DNA of 19,269 nt. It comes from Thalassiosira profunda. Taxonomy: Eukaryota; Bacillariophyta; Thalassiosirophyceae; Thalassiosirales; Thalassiosiraceae. Below are positions 1 to 7,768 of this stretch, one piece after another; within the stretch, counting starts at the first letter, position 1, and each line of letters begins with the position of its first letter. The notes under the pieces are model-generated. The model saw only the letters and a list, made by a program, of their open reading frames with translations, was not told the DNA's origin and did no database searches. The translations under genes and the position numbers were made by a program. Where the stretch lies: assembly GCA_036939355.1 (NCBI GenBank), contig JALLAP010000125.1, positions 1-19,269 on the forward strand, read 5' to 3'.

Positions 1-2842
1 CAACGGAGTACAGTGTTGATGTAGAGTGCTTCTCGGGGCAGATCGGATAGATCACTAGAGAGGGTGGCGGCGTGGGCTTGCGAGTGGGCGATGCCGTTGC
101 GATGCTTGCTTCGGGAGACTCGGTCGGCTGTGAGGTTGGCAAAGGCTAGTGTATTGCACGAAGTGAGAATACCATAAGCAAAGATGACAGGGCCTTCTCA
201 AAGAAACAACAGAAGGCTACTGCATAACTCACAGTTGAAACGACTGGCGAGTCTGTGGGAGGCGGGCTGACTGGCGGCACTGTCGGGCTGGGCGACGGCG
301 CAATCGATGGAGATCTCGTCGGCTCCTGCATGGATAAATTTGGTAGAACATTGAGCACAAGTGGCAGCACACAGATTTGCAGTAGATACTCTTTCAGACT
401 CACCGGGCTCGACAGGTCCAACCTCAGCTCTGCCTCGGCAGCCCCGTCCTCATACTCTCGACTGGCTAGGTCGACCGACACGCCCGAACTGGTCGATAGG
501 CGGAAGGTGATGTACCACTCCTTCCGATCCGCACTCTCGGAAAGCAAATCCGCGACCGCCCGGGTGACGTCCACCTCGTACTTGCGCCGTCTCTCGTCCC
601 CGGCGCCGTTGCGGCTCACCCCAAACGATCCCGCTCTCGACGAGCCGTTCGATCGCAGGCCGTCGTTGTACGTGAGGGAGGTCTCGTCCCAATCGCCCGC
701 ATTGGGAAGCACGTCGACCCGAATCTGGCCCGACCCACCACCGCCCTCCTGTCGATTCTCGGGGCTGGCCGCCGCGTACACGACGAGCCGGGCCTTGGAG
801 ACGGGGTACCCCGTCACGGGGCCCACCTCGAACTTGAGCAGGGCCACTTGGGTGCTGCCCTTGATATTGAGGTAAGGCTCGGCGCCGTAGTTTCGATTGG
901 GCCTCGATTCGTTGATGGTGGTGTCGACCGCTTTTATCTTCACCGAGGACGTGGTGGGGGAGACCTGCACAGGACGCGGCTCCGGCCGAGCTGGCGATGG
1001 ATTGGGCCGTTGGGTCGGCCTCCTCGTTGGTCGTCTCGTTGGCCGTCTTGATGGTCTTCTGGACGGTTGCCTTGACGGTCGTGGCGTAGAGGGCGGCTCT
1101 GTGGGACGCGAAGTTGGCGGTCTGCCCAGACCAGTCGTCACCTGAGCAAGCGTCGGTCGGCGCGAGGGCTGTCTAGTCGGCTGGGGGGTCGGATTCCGCG
1201 TGGTCGGACGTTGCGATGGCCGCCCTGTCGGAGGTCTTAAGTTCTGCGCCCACATCTCAAAGTCTATTCCCTCGAACGAAGGGCCTGGCTCTTGGGTAGG
1301 CTTGCCAGTGGGCGGAGGGGTTTGGGGGTTGGTTGCGGATGCTGGCGTGTCAACCGAGGATTCGACAAAGGTGACCTGATCCTGGGCAAACGAAACATCT
1401 TCTGGCGATGGTTCGCCTTCCGCTGGATCGGCCAGATCAGGTGATGCCTCGCCACCGCCGGGAGGAGAAGATGACGCCGTCTCGCTGGGCAAGTCGGAAT
1501 CCCCCCCTTGGTTTGACTCGGGCTTCTCAACGAACCCATCGTAGCTGTCCTCCCCACCCTCCCCATCCAACTCATCGTAGCCCTCCATGCAGCACTTCTC
1601 CGGCAGCTCGTCCGGCAACACCGGCAGCGCATCATCATAGAAATCGTTCCGAAACGCCGCCCCCTGGGATACCTGGTCGCCCTCCCCGTTCCCTATCACC
1701 AGCGCTGTAATCACCACAATCGCCACCAGCAGCGACAAACACGCGGCCGCGGTCATGTAATTCTTGGTCCTCGAGGAGGTGGCGCACGATCGGTAGTGAT
1801 GCCCGTAGGAATGGCGGATGTTCCGCCCGTACCGCTCTCGCAGCTCGTTGGTGAACAGCTGGGAGATGCCCGTGCTGCTGATGATGGACGGAGGCGCCGA
1901 CGGAGGACTGCAGACGATGTCCTTGGGGGTCTTGGGCGAGCTGACGGAGATTTCGCGGGGCGGGTGGATTTCCACCGCGGTCACGGGCAGGGGCGGCGGG
2001 AGGTGCCCCCCTGGGGGTTGCGGGTGGGGCTCTATTCTGGGGGCTTGCTGGATGTGCATGGGATGCTTCCCCGGGAAGTGGAGCTGGTGCTGCGGCTGCA
2101 ATTGGATTTGATACCACGGGCTTCCCTGCACCAGAGTGTTCCTCTTCCGTTTGGGGCCAAATCTGCTCTTTTCCACCTTCGGCGAACCCTTCGTCGGGCT
2201 CCTCTGGGGATTGGCCTTCCCCTCCGACGAGGTGGGCGGGCTGGGCGTTTCCTTGGTCGACGGAGTAGTATTCTTCTTCCCAAACTTTGCAAAGGCGCCC
2301 CTTCCATTGAACCTTGGAAAGAAGTCGTTGGTGAGGGAGCTCAGGCTGCTCCCCCTTCCGGACGCGCTGCAGTCCGACTCGACGTTGCCGCACTCGGCGC
2401 GGTCGCAGAACCCTTCCTCGACTTTCCCGGACGAGTCCAGGCAGGATTCCTGGTGCCGCAGCACCGCGTCCTGGCGGATGCCGCCGCTGTCCGGAATGAC
2501 CGGACCGGCCTTCTGCATGTCCAACCAGGATTTGAGCGACCCTCCCTCGTTGCTGGGCGAGCTGGGCTTCGAGGGCGACTCTACTGCTCCCACGAACTTG
2601 AAGACGCTGCGGGAGGGGCTGCCCAGCTGGTTGCCCCCCGGACCGGCGGCCGCGCCATCCGCAATGTTGGTGATGGTGGTGTACCCCCCCAAGGAGAGGC
2701 TCCCGTGGCTGTCGGCGCCCCACGCGCCGTCGATCGTCACCTCCACGGCGCCATCCTCCTCGTCGCGGGAGGGGGCGCCGGGAATCCCACTTGCGCGATG
2801 GGCCCCGCCCGGGGAGGCGAAGTCGCCGGACGATCCGCTCAT
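1..2842 (-). CDS. PT-repeat transmembrane protein with DNRLRE (CBM96-like) domain, 3' part missing
   Basis: Probable cell-surface or wall-associated protein; no enzyme activity is indicated. The ATG at 2842 follows an in-frame TAA three codons upstream. Residues 1-360 are Ser/Pro/Gly-rich and probably cytosolic, with a basic KRKR patch near 231. One membrane helix spans about 364-384, followed by an acidic stretch, then a PT/PS repeat linker at about 536-625 (RPTRRPTRRPT). Residues about 633-810 match the DNRLRE fold: NYGAEPYLNIKG, LLKFEV, AKARL-like VSKARLVVYA, and GDWDETSLTYND. Such domains are usually extracellular and carbohydrate-associated. Two introns (326-403 and 146-232) are inferred. 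Splicing them joins 813, 31 and at least 48 codons, and the last exon continues the PT-rich style to the left edge without a stop. The ORF stop at 146-148 therefore lies inside an intron. The domain call is fairly secure; the surface location is inferred from a type II topology. Confidence 0.82.
146..232 (-). other. Intron 2 of the DNRLRE protein gene (87 nt, phase 0)
   Basis: The donor is GTGAGT at 232-227 and the acceptor is ACTAG ending at 146. The intron contains the TAG at 148-146 that would otherwise end the protein. Beyond it the same frame is open from 145 to 1 and encodes PLPTSQPTESPEAS and SPTRKPTPPP, plainly the same repeat style as the upstream exon. Confidence 0.75.
326..403 (-). 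other. Intron 1 of the DNRLRE protein gene (78 nt, phase 0)
   Basis: On the minus strand the donor is GTGAGT at 403-398 and the acceptor is TGCAG ending at 326. The length is 26 codons with no stop, so the ORF reads straight through it. Removing it takes out a hydrophobic segment of foreign character and joins the DNRLRE end (DLSSP) directly to EPTRSPSIAP, which restores the Pro/Thr/Ser style. Confidence 0.75.
966..1237 (-). repeat. PT/PS-rich repeat tract inside the DNRLRE protein
   Basis: Degenerate 3-4 residue units of the type RPT, RPS, QPS and PTR cover residues about 536-625, densest at RPSRRPTRRPTRRPTQRP. The DNA shows matching short repeats of ggtcgtctcgttgg type between about 1015 and 1085. 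Such tracts are common as flexible, often O-modified linkers in diatom extracellular proteins; modification here is inferred. Confidence 0.7.
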
Positions 2843-3212
2843 GACTTAGGCGTCAAAATATTGCAAATCGGGGGCATGGTGCATCGTCTGTCGCCGCATA
2901 GGGGCTGCCGCTATCCTCCTCCGCTGCGCCGCTCCGCATCGACGAGGGGGCAAGGCTGGCAAGGCGAGTTGAAGGTCGAATGAACGACGATGAAGGCGAA
3001 CTGACGAAATTGTGGTGCGACAGAGAGACATCTTTGTCTCTAGTAGCTAGTAGCTTTCCTCTACCTATGTACGATACCTGAACAGCAAGCGAGCGTCCAA
3101 GAACTGCAGAGGAAGTCGTCGCATCAAACATTACACTCATCATCTATTGTATCTAGCACTACAAAATCGTACTGGTCCCGTTCGTTGGCAGTCCAACCAC
3201 CAAAGAGTTGCA
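2843..3212. other. Intergenic region between two minus-strand genes
   Basis: This 370 bp gap must hold the promoter and 5' leader of the DNRLRE protein gene and the 3' end of the repeat-protein gene. I see no convincing TATA box, RNA gene or long ORF. A short duplication (tagtagctagtagct, about 3040-3054) is the only local repeat noticed. Confidence 0.5.
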
Positions 3213-5588
3213 TCACGTTTTCTTCGCGCTCGTCGCCTTCTTGCCCTCCTCTTTCTTCCGCTTCCGGGATGCCTTCATCCTCTCGGCCGCCTTCGCTCTG
3301 TTGGCCGCCTTGTCCGCGTCGCTCATGCTCTCCTTCTTCTTCCTATACCTCTCGGCGTCCTTCGCTTTCCTAGCCGCCGCCTTCGCCGCCTTCGCCTCCT
3401 CGCTCATCTTGCTCCACGCGTTCTTCTTCCTCTGGGCGTCCTTCGCTCTCCTGGCCGCCTTCTCCTCCTTGCTCCCGCTCTGCCGCTGCTTCTTCCTCCT
3501 CTCGGCGTCCTTCTCTCTGAAAGCCTTTTTCTCCTCCTCGCTCCCGCTCTGCCGCTGCTTCCTCTTCCTCTCGGTGTCCTTCTCTCTGAAAGCCTTTTTC
3601 TCCTCCTCGCTCTTCTTGCTCCACGCGTTCTTCTTCCTCTCGGCGTCCTTCTGAGAGGTGGCCAGCGTCTTTTTCTCCACCGGGTTCAGCTCCTCGCCGG
3701 CATCAACCCTCTCCTGGAGCGGGCGCTGATGGTTTTTCATGCAAACCCAGAAATGCTCCTCGTCCCGGAACTTTTTGAGGATGCGGTGGAACTCGGCCTG
3801 CCACTTGGCCGGTAGCCGGTCGACGTTGTTGTCGACGTCTTTGAGAGCCTTAGCGAGGGCATTGTGCTCTGCCTTCGCAGTGGCACCCTTCATGCCCAGG
3901 TACGACAAGAGGCCGCGGATCTTCGCCTGATCCAAGCTCGTAACGCCGGCAAACTCTGGCTTCGATGCAAAATATGCCAGGATCGAGCCACCCTTTGCAG
4001 ACATCCAACCGTGCACGTAAATAGGAGTGACAGGATCTGACCACGGCGTCAAATCAGTCTTCCCGCTGTTCTCCACGAGCCAGTCAATGACCTTGTTGAT
4101 GCCACCAAACGAAAGCTGATCCCAGTACACCTCGCCGCAATTGGCAACATTCAACTCAGAGCCGTCGCTCGTCATCAAACGGTACGAGTCGTCACATCCC
4201 CAGGAGCGAAGGGTTAGGATCGTTGCCCCCTGGATAAACACCGCAAAAGCCGCTTCGAGTATTTTCGACTGAACCTCGCATTTCGGTACGGCGCAGGCGA
4301 CACACATCTCATGCGTGGGGCCGCCAAGAGCTTTGAAGACTTTCGCTTCAAGGCCGTGCCGGGGTTCGTCCAAACGCTCGCCGATGGGTTTTCCCCAGCA
4401 CGTGCCGGCGTACGACACGCAGCTTGGATCGTTGCCGGGCTTACCCTCGCTGCGTTTCAGCCGCTTTGTAGCAAACTGACGCACTTCCGGATCTGCGTGG
4501 TTCTCGGCCATCCACTGAAAAGCCTTGCGGTGCTCGCCGATCGACGACGCGTGGGCCCTCCAATAGGTCCCGTGGACTTCCTTCCGATCCAGCTTTATCT
4601 TCCTTTTGGTTTTGCTGAGCGTCCGCGCCGATAGCCCCGGAGCCTCAAAGTCACAAGAGAGAACAAGCTCCAAAATAGCAGGATCAAAGCATCCAAAGAT
4701 CATCTGCAGTGCCCCCTCGGTTTTCAGAACGGACAGCGGTATGGTTGCGAGAATTCCCTGCAGGTGGCTCACGAAACCAGACTCCGCTTCTGCCGCTTCA
4801 ATGCATTCTTGTATCGATTGAAGGGTCTCCGGATTGACCACGTGTGGATTGTCTGTCGCGTCCCATAGACCCACGTAATCTTCGGCCGATGTCTGGGAAA
4901 CAAGCCCCGAGGAATGTTTGGTCGATTTGGACCGAGATTGGCGCGACGATCGTCCGGATGCAGTACTGGACGTCTCGCTGGATGCAGCGCTCGATGTGGC
5001 GGTGGGCGTCTTGCCGGATGCAGCGCTCGATGCCTCGCTCCCCGCGCTGACACATGGCGTCTCGTTGGGCGCAGCGCTCGTCGAGGCCGCGCTCCCCGCG
5101 CTGTGCCGCCGCCCGTCATTTGGAGGAGACGCGGGCGACTTCGACGCACCGGCGGTTACGGATGGCCGGACATTGTGGTGCCTCCTCTTTGACGGAGACA
5201 GTGGCGTCGACGGCCCGCTGTTCTTCTTCCTCTTATTCCCCCCCGAATTTTTGGGGGAGGGAGATGCTGCATCACTGCTGCCCTCGCCGCACGGAAATTG
5301 GGTGGGGGATTGGGGGAACGAATGAGCGGGAGAACAGCCCACGCCATCTGATGGATCGCCTGATCCGCCGGGCGGATAATAATTACCACTCCCCGCCCGT
5401 GCTTGGCTGCCAGCGTCATTTTTTTGGCAGTTGCTACCCTGGCCAGGGCCCGCCGCCGCCGCCGCCGCCGCAGCGCCGGGGCGGCCGCCCGCCTCTGCGT
5501 CGGAAGATCCGACGAGGGAAGGCGGATTTGATCCGCCTCCTCCGCCCTTCCGCCGATGATGATGAGACGGGGGTGGTGCTGGCTTCAT
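3213..5588 (-). CDS. Large protein with C-terminal 23-residue STPR-like basic repeats
   Basis: Candidate nuclear DNA-binding protein of 791 residues, intronless, ATG at 5588. Residues 1 to about 235 are low complexity: poly-His/Gly start, an alanine run from GCC repeats, then Ser/Ala/Thr-rich imperfect repeats with KRKK and KRRHH basic patches. Residues about 240-640 form a folded-looking region I do not recognise, with Cys/Trp/His positions such as MCVACAVPKCEV, LRSWGCDDSYRL and HFWVCMKNHQRP. From residue 651 to the end the protein is tandem basic/acidic units (see the repeat entry). The 23-residue period and the arginine/acidic pattern resemble the STPR repeat known from the silkworm factor FMBP-1. 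Spacing and charge are seen directly; DNA binding is inferred. It could instead be a coiled-coil or RNA-binding tail. A TATA-like element lies about 65 nt upstream of the ATG. Confidence 0.78.
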   Translation of the reverse strand: MKPAPPPSHHHRRKGGGGGSNPPSLVGSSDAEAGGRPGAAAAAAAAGPGQGSNCQKNDAGSQARAGSGNYYPPGGSGDPSDGVGCSPAHSFPQSPTQFPCGEGSSDAASPSPKNSGGNKRKKNSGPSTPLSPSKRRHHNVRPSVTAGASKSPASPPNDGRRHSAGSAASTSAAPNETPCVSAGSEASSAASGKTPTATSSAASSETSSTASGRSSRQSRSKSTKHSSGLVSQTSAEDYVGLWDATDNPHVVNPETLQSIQECIEAAEAESGFVSHLQGILATIPLSVLKTEGALQMIFGCFDPAILELVLSCDFEAPGLSARTLSKTKRKIKLDRKEVHGTYWRAHASSIGEHRKAFQWMAENHADPEVRQFATKRLKRSEGKPGNDPSCVSYAGTCWGKPIGERLDEPRHGLEAKVFKALGGPTHEMCVACAVPKCEVQSKILEAAFAVFIQGATILTLRSWGCDDSYRLMTSDGSELNVANCGEVYWDQLSFGGINKVIDWLVENSGKTDLTPWSDPVTPIYVHGWMSAKGGSILAYFASKPEFAGVTSLDQAKIRGLLSYLGMKGATAKAEHNALAKALKDVDNNVDRLPAKWQAEFHRILKKFRDEEHFWVCMKNHQRPLQERVDAGEELNPVEKKTLATSQKDAERKKNAWSKKSEEEKKAFREKDTERKRKQRQSGSEEEKKAFREKDAERRKKQRQSGSKEEKAARRAKDAQRKKNAWSKMSEEAKAAKAAARKAKDAERYRKKKESMSDADKAANRAKAAERMKASRKRKKEEGKKATSAKKT
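3216..3638 (-). repeat. Tandem 69-bp (23-residue) repeat array
   Basis: Successive units start with R(K/R)(K/R) and end with KDAE-like residues. They occupy residues 651-673, 674-696, 697-719, 720-746 (23 plus a 4-residue insertion), 747-769 and a decayed unit 770-791. A partial unit ending QKDAE precedes them. The DNA is nearly identical in places: ctctctgaaagccttttt and its flanks occur at about 3512 and again at about 3581, exactly 69 bp apart. This suggests recent unit duplication. Confidence 0.85.
5447..5473. repeat. GCC/CCG trinucleotide repeat coding for poly-alanine
   Basis: An uninterrupted run of about eight CGC/CGG-type triplets on the plus strand reads as GCG/GCC alanine codons on the minus strand, near residues 39-47 of the repeat protein. 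It is a likely length-polymorphic microsatellite within coding sequence. Confidence 0.7.
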
Positions 5589-5653
5589 CGCGTCCGGGCA
5601 ATGGAGAAATCCCCTTGGTGTTTTGTCAGGCGTCCAAAGACAGCGCGCAAAAA

Positions 5654-5665
5654 TTTATATTTATA
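5654..5665 (-). promoter_or_regulatory. TATA-like element upstream of the STPR-like gene
   Basis: The minus strand reads TATAAATATAAA about 65 nt upstream of the ATG at 5588. It is an isolated AT-rich block in GC-rich surroundings, at a distance suited to a core promoter with a short leader. No transcription start is visible from sequence. Confidence 0.45.
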
Positions 5666-6038
5666 CCTACGTATGTACATATCTAGCGAAAGTTACAGCT
5701 TCTGTCTGAATTTTTACTTGCTTGGTCTCTTGATATTATTTTCATTCCCAGGTACATTTTTTTGACAAAATTATCTAGTCTGTCCCACAGAATGCCCTCG
5801 CTTTCACCTCCCATTCTCTGAGGCCACAGCGAACTCCCCTCTAAGTCAGCCACTCGTCGATGGCACGGCCCTTCGCCCGGGCCTAACCATTTACACAGAT
5901 TTCCAGCTCTCCAAGGCCGGTGCTAATGAGAACTCACGGATGCCACGGGGTTGGGGTGTCTTTGCTGCAGGAGGTGCCAAAGCCGACCTTTTGGAGCCGC
6001 AAAGAATTGCAGTTCGTTTTTTTTTGTTGGACTCGGCG

Positions 6039-6052
6039 CCCCCCCCCCCCCC
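6039..6052 (+). repeat. C14 homopolymer
   Basis: Fourteen consecutive cytosines lie 14 bp downstream of a T9 run (6017-6025) in the non-coding divergent region. The length is likely to vary between individuals or sequencing reads. No function is implied. Confidence 0.85.
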
Positions 6053-6166
6053 ACTCAGGAGCCCCTTGTCTCCTCGGTCTAGTTTTTGCAAATATCAACC
6101 CTCCAAATGTGATACGAATTCCTTTGCAATTGTACGTATACTTTGCTCATTATTTTTAGGGACAAT

Positions 6167-6205
6167 GTGAGCTCACCTGTTCACTGTTCACTCTTCACTC
6201 ACGTG
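6167..6205 (+). promoter_or_regulatory. Palindrome, 7-bp triplicate and CACGTG box before the two-exon gene
   Basis: GTGAGCTCAC at 6167-6176 is a perfect palindrome. It is followed by three tandem 7-mers, GTTCACT/GTTCACT/CTTCACT (6179-6199), which abut the palindrome CACGTG (6200-6205), a G-box/E-box core bound by bZIP or bHLH factors. The cluster ends 60 bp before the proposed ATG at 6266. It could act as promoter or lie in the 5' leader. Confidence 0.45.
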
Positions 6206-6265
6206 CTGGCTCGTCGACGCCCGCGCCCCTCCCCGCTCGACGAGGAGGTGCACCCAACTAACGTG

Positions 6266-7541
6266 ATGGGCAGACCCTGCGGCGAGGCCGGCTCTCCGCC
6301 ATTGCAAATTGTCCTCGGGGCGTTTGGTGGCCTATGTTACGATGACGGCGCATCCGGTTCGGATTCTGACGGTGCATCCGCCATCACACGCTCTCCCGCG
6401 ACGTACATTCTCGGCACGTCCTACTTTGCCACGGCCCGGGTGGGCGCGCCGAGCAGCGGCGTCAGTCGCCGATCGGCCCTGGGACTGAACAAGGATGGGA
6501 GGGTGCCTATGGAAGATCGGAAGGGAGCGTTTAGCCAATTCAAGCCGCGGGCGCTGCTGCTGAGCGTGAGTTGCAATTAGTGCTGCATTGCAATTCGTGT
6601 TACACCTAATAGATAAACTGAACACTCTCATCACTGCAAATACATCAAAGACCGTGCGAGTGACGGCTATCAATATCTCGACGAGCATGTCAACCTTCTT
6701 CAGCGACCAACTCGAGTCCGAACAGAACGTCGAAAAGAGGGTGGAGGCCGGGGAGATCACTCCTCGAGAGGCGGACGAGCTGAACGAGGAGTGGGAAACC
6801 CGCGAATGGGAACTGTGCAAGGACGCCCTGCCCAAGAAGATCGGGTGGGCCATCCTGCGGTTCCACGCGTGCACGGCCATCATGCGGTTTTACGAGTTCG
6901 TCGTGGGCCGGTACGTTCTGCGGGTGGACGGTGACCGGGGGGCGGCTGCCATTATGGATGGGAGTGGCGGCGCAGCGACAAACAGCACGGGAGGCATGAC
7001 GCACGAGCAGGCGGTGACAGCAATGGACAAGTTGACCCGGGATCCGTACCAGGCGTCGAAGCGCACGTCGCAAATTCTGCACAACCAAGAGCATTCTCCG
7101 GGGAAGGTGATTGGAGTTGATGGCAAGGAAACCTCCACCTCCCGGGAATTGACGCGTCAGATGTTCACGACGTGCCTCTGGGCCAACATCATTCCGTTTT
7201 TGGCGGAGCTGACGGTGCAGCAGGGGGTACTCATCTACGGATACGGGGTGTATTACCGGGCGAAGAAGCGGAGAGACCGGCGACGGGAGGAGTTGAAGAA
7301 TGAAGGAGAAGAAGAGCAGTGCGAAGACGAGGATGACGGCGACGCGCAAACGGAGTGCATTGACGACACAGCTTACGCTCTCTCGTTGATGTTCAAGGCA
7401 ACTCGCTTGACAATTGCAAAGAGCATGAGTTGGATTGCAGCTTCTGCCGGAGGTGCGGTGGGGTGCGTTGTGTATCCAGGGTGGGGCACGGTGTTTGGCA
7501 TCCAAATTGGCGATGCAGTTGTCGGAAGCGTCGTTGATTGA
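6266..7541 (+). CDS. Two-exon protein of unknown function with hydrophobic C-terminal segments
   Basis: Not recognised. Exon 1 is 6266-6565 (100 codons) and exon 2 is 6651-7541, giving 396 residues. The ATG at 6266 is the first in frame and has G at +4. The exon join reads KPRALLLS then TVRVTAINIS. The central part is charged and helical (EKRVEAGEITPREADELNEE), followed by a Trp/Phe-rich stretch (WAILRFHACTAIMRFYEFVV) near 160-180. A hydrophobic segment spans about 275-297 and is followed by KKRRDRRRE and an acidic run (EEEQCEDEDD). The last about 38 residues are Gly/Val-rich and hydrophobic (GGAVGCVVYPGWGTVFG), suggesting membrane insertion. Conservation, topology and function cannot be judged from sequence alone. 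It could be an organelle membrane protein, but no clear targeting peptide is visible. Confidence 0.72.
6566..6650 (+). other. Intron of the two-exon unknown gene (85 nt, phase 0)
   Basis: The donor is GTGAGT at 6566-6571 and the acceptor is CAAAG ending at 6650. The next AG, at 6660, would break the frame. Without splicing, exon 1 stops at a TAG (6578-6580), and exon 2 has no early ATG with a leader. With splicing both frames join in phase. Confidence 0.75.
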
Positions 7542-7768
7542 CGCGTGCATTGGCTGGTAGTAGATAGAGCTTTGGTGTAACCGTTAGGAAGTTGTGCAAA
7601 GAGTCGGCTGAAGAGAGGAAGAAGGAAGGATGGATGCCTGCCTGACGCAGATTCTTCCTCTTGTCGCCCGGCGCCTCCGCCGCACGTCCGCCACGCCACG
7701 CCACACCCTCCTCCCACTCAACCCGACGGACGCCGCCAGCCGTGGCAGTGCACCATCCCGCCTCTCCC

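Larger units (their letters stand above)
5589..6265. other. Divergent intergenic region (677 bp)
   Basis: It separates two divergent genes and must contain both promoters. The left part holds the TATA-like element. The centre carries a T9 run at 6017-6025 and a C14 run at 6039-6052. The right part holds a palindrome, a 7-bp triplicate and a CACGTG box. No convincing coding sequence: the frame feeding exon 1 of the right-hand gene is open upstream of 6266 but offers only a TTG, not an ATG. Confidence 0.6.

Noticed and set aside
1635..2723. 362-codon minus ORF and a 395-codon plus ORF (1796-2983) overlapping the DNRLRE gene
   Set aside because: Both are frame shadows of GC-rich, low-complexity coding sequence. 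Their products are Arg/Pro/Gly-rich without motifs, whereas the chosen frame has a membrane helix and a recognisable domain.
3216..3638. Possible CRISPR-like or minisatellite array
   Set aside because: The 69-bp period is a multiple of three, stays in frame and encodes 23-residue units, with no spacer structure.
3208..3654. Plus ORFs rich in Phe/Leu/Ser opposite the repeat array, resembling membrane segments
   Set aside because: They are the complement of Lys/Glu/Arg codons in the 69-bp repeats. The apparent hydrophobicity is an artefact of the pyrimidine-rich strand.
6143..6265. Extension of exon 1 of the two-exon gene upstream of 6266
   Set aside because: The only upstream start in frame is a TTG at 6143, and the interval contains promoter-like elements.
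6690..7550. 286-codon minus ORF antisense to exon 2 of the unknown gene
   Set aside because: His/Arg/Pro-rich shadow. The plus frame is supported by in-phase splicing and hydrophobic segments.
7661..7768. N-terminal extension of the PhyH protein by 36 codons
   Set aside because: It begins at TTG, not ATG, is Arg/Pro-rich, and would bury the signal peptide that starts at the ATG at 7769.
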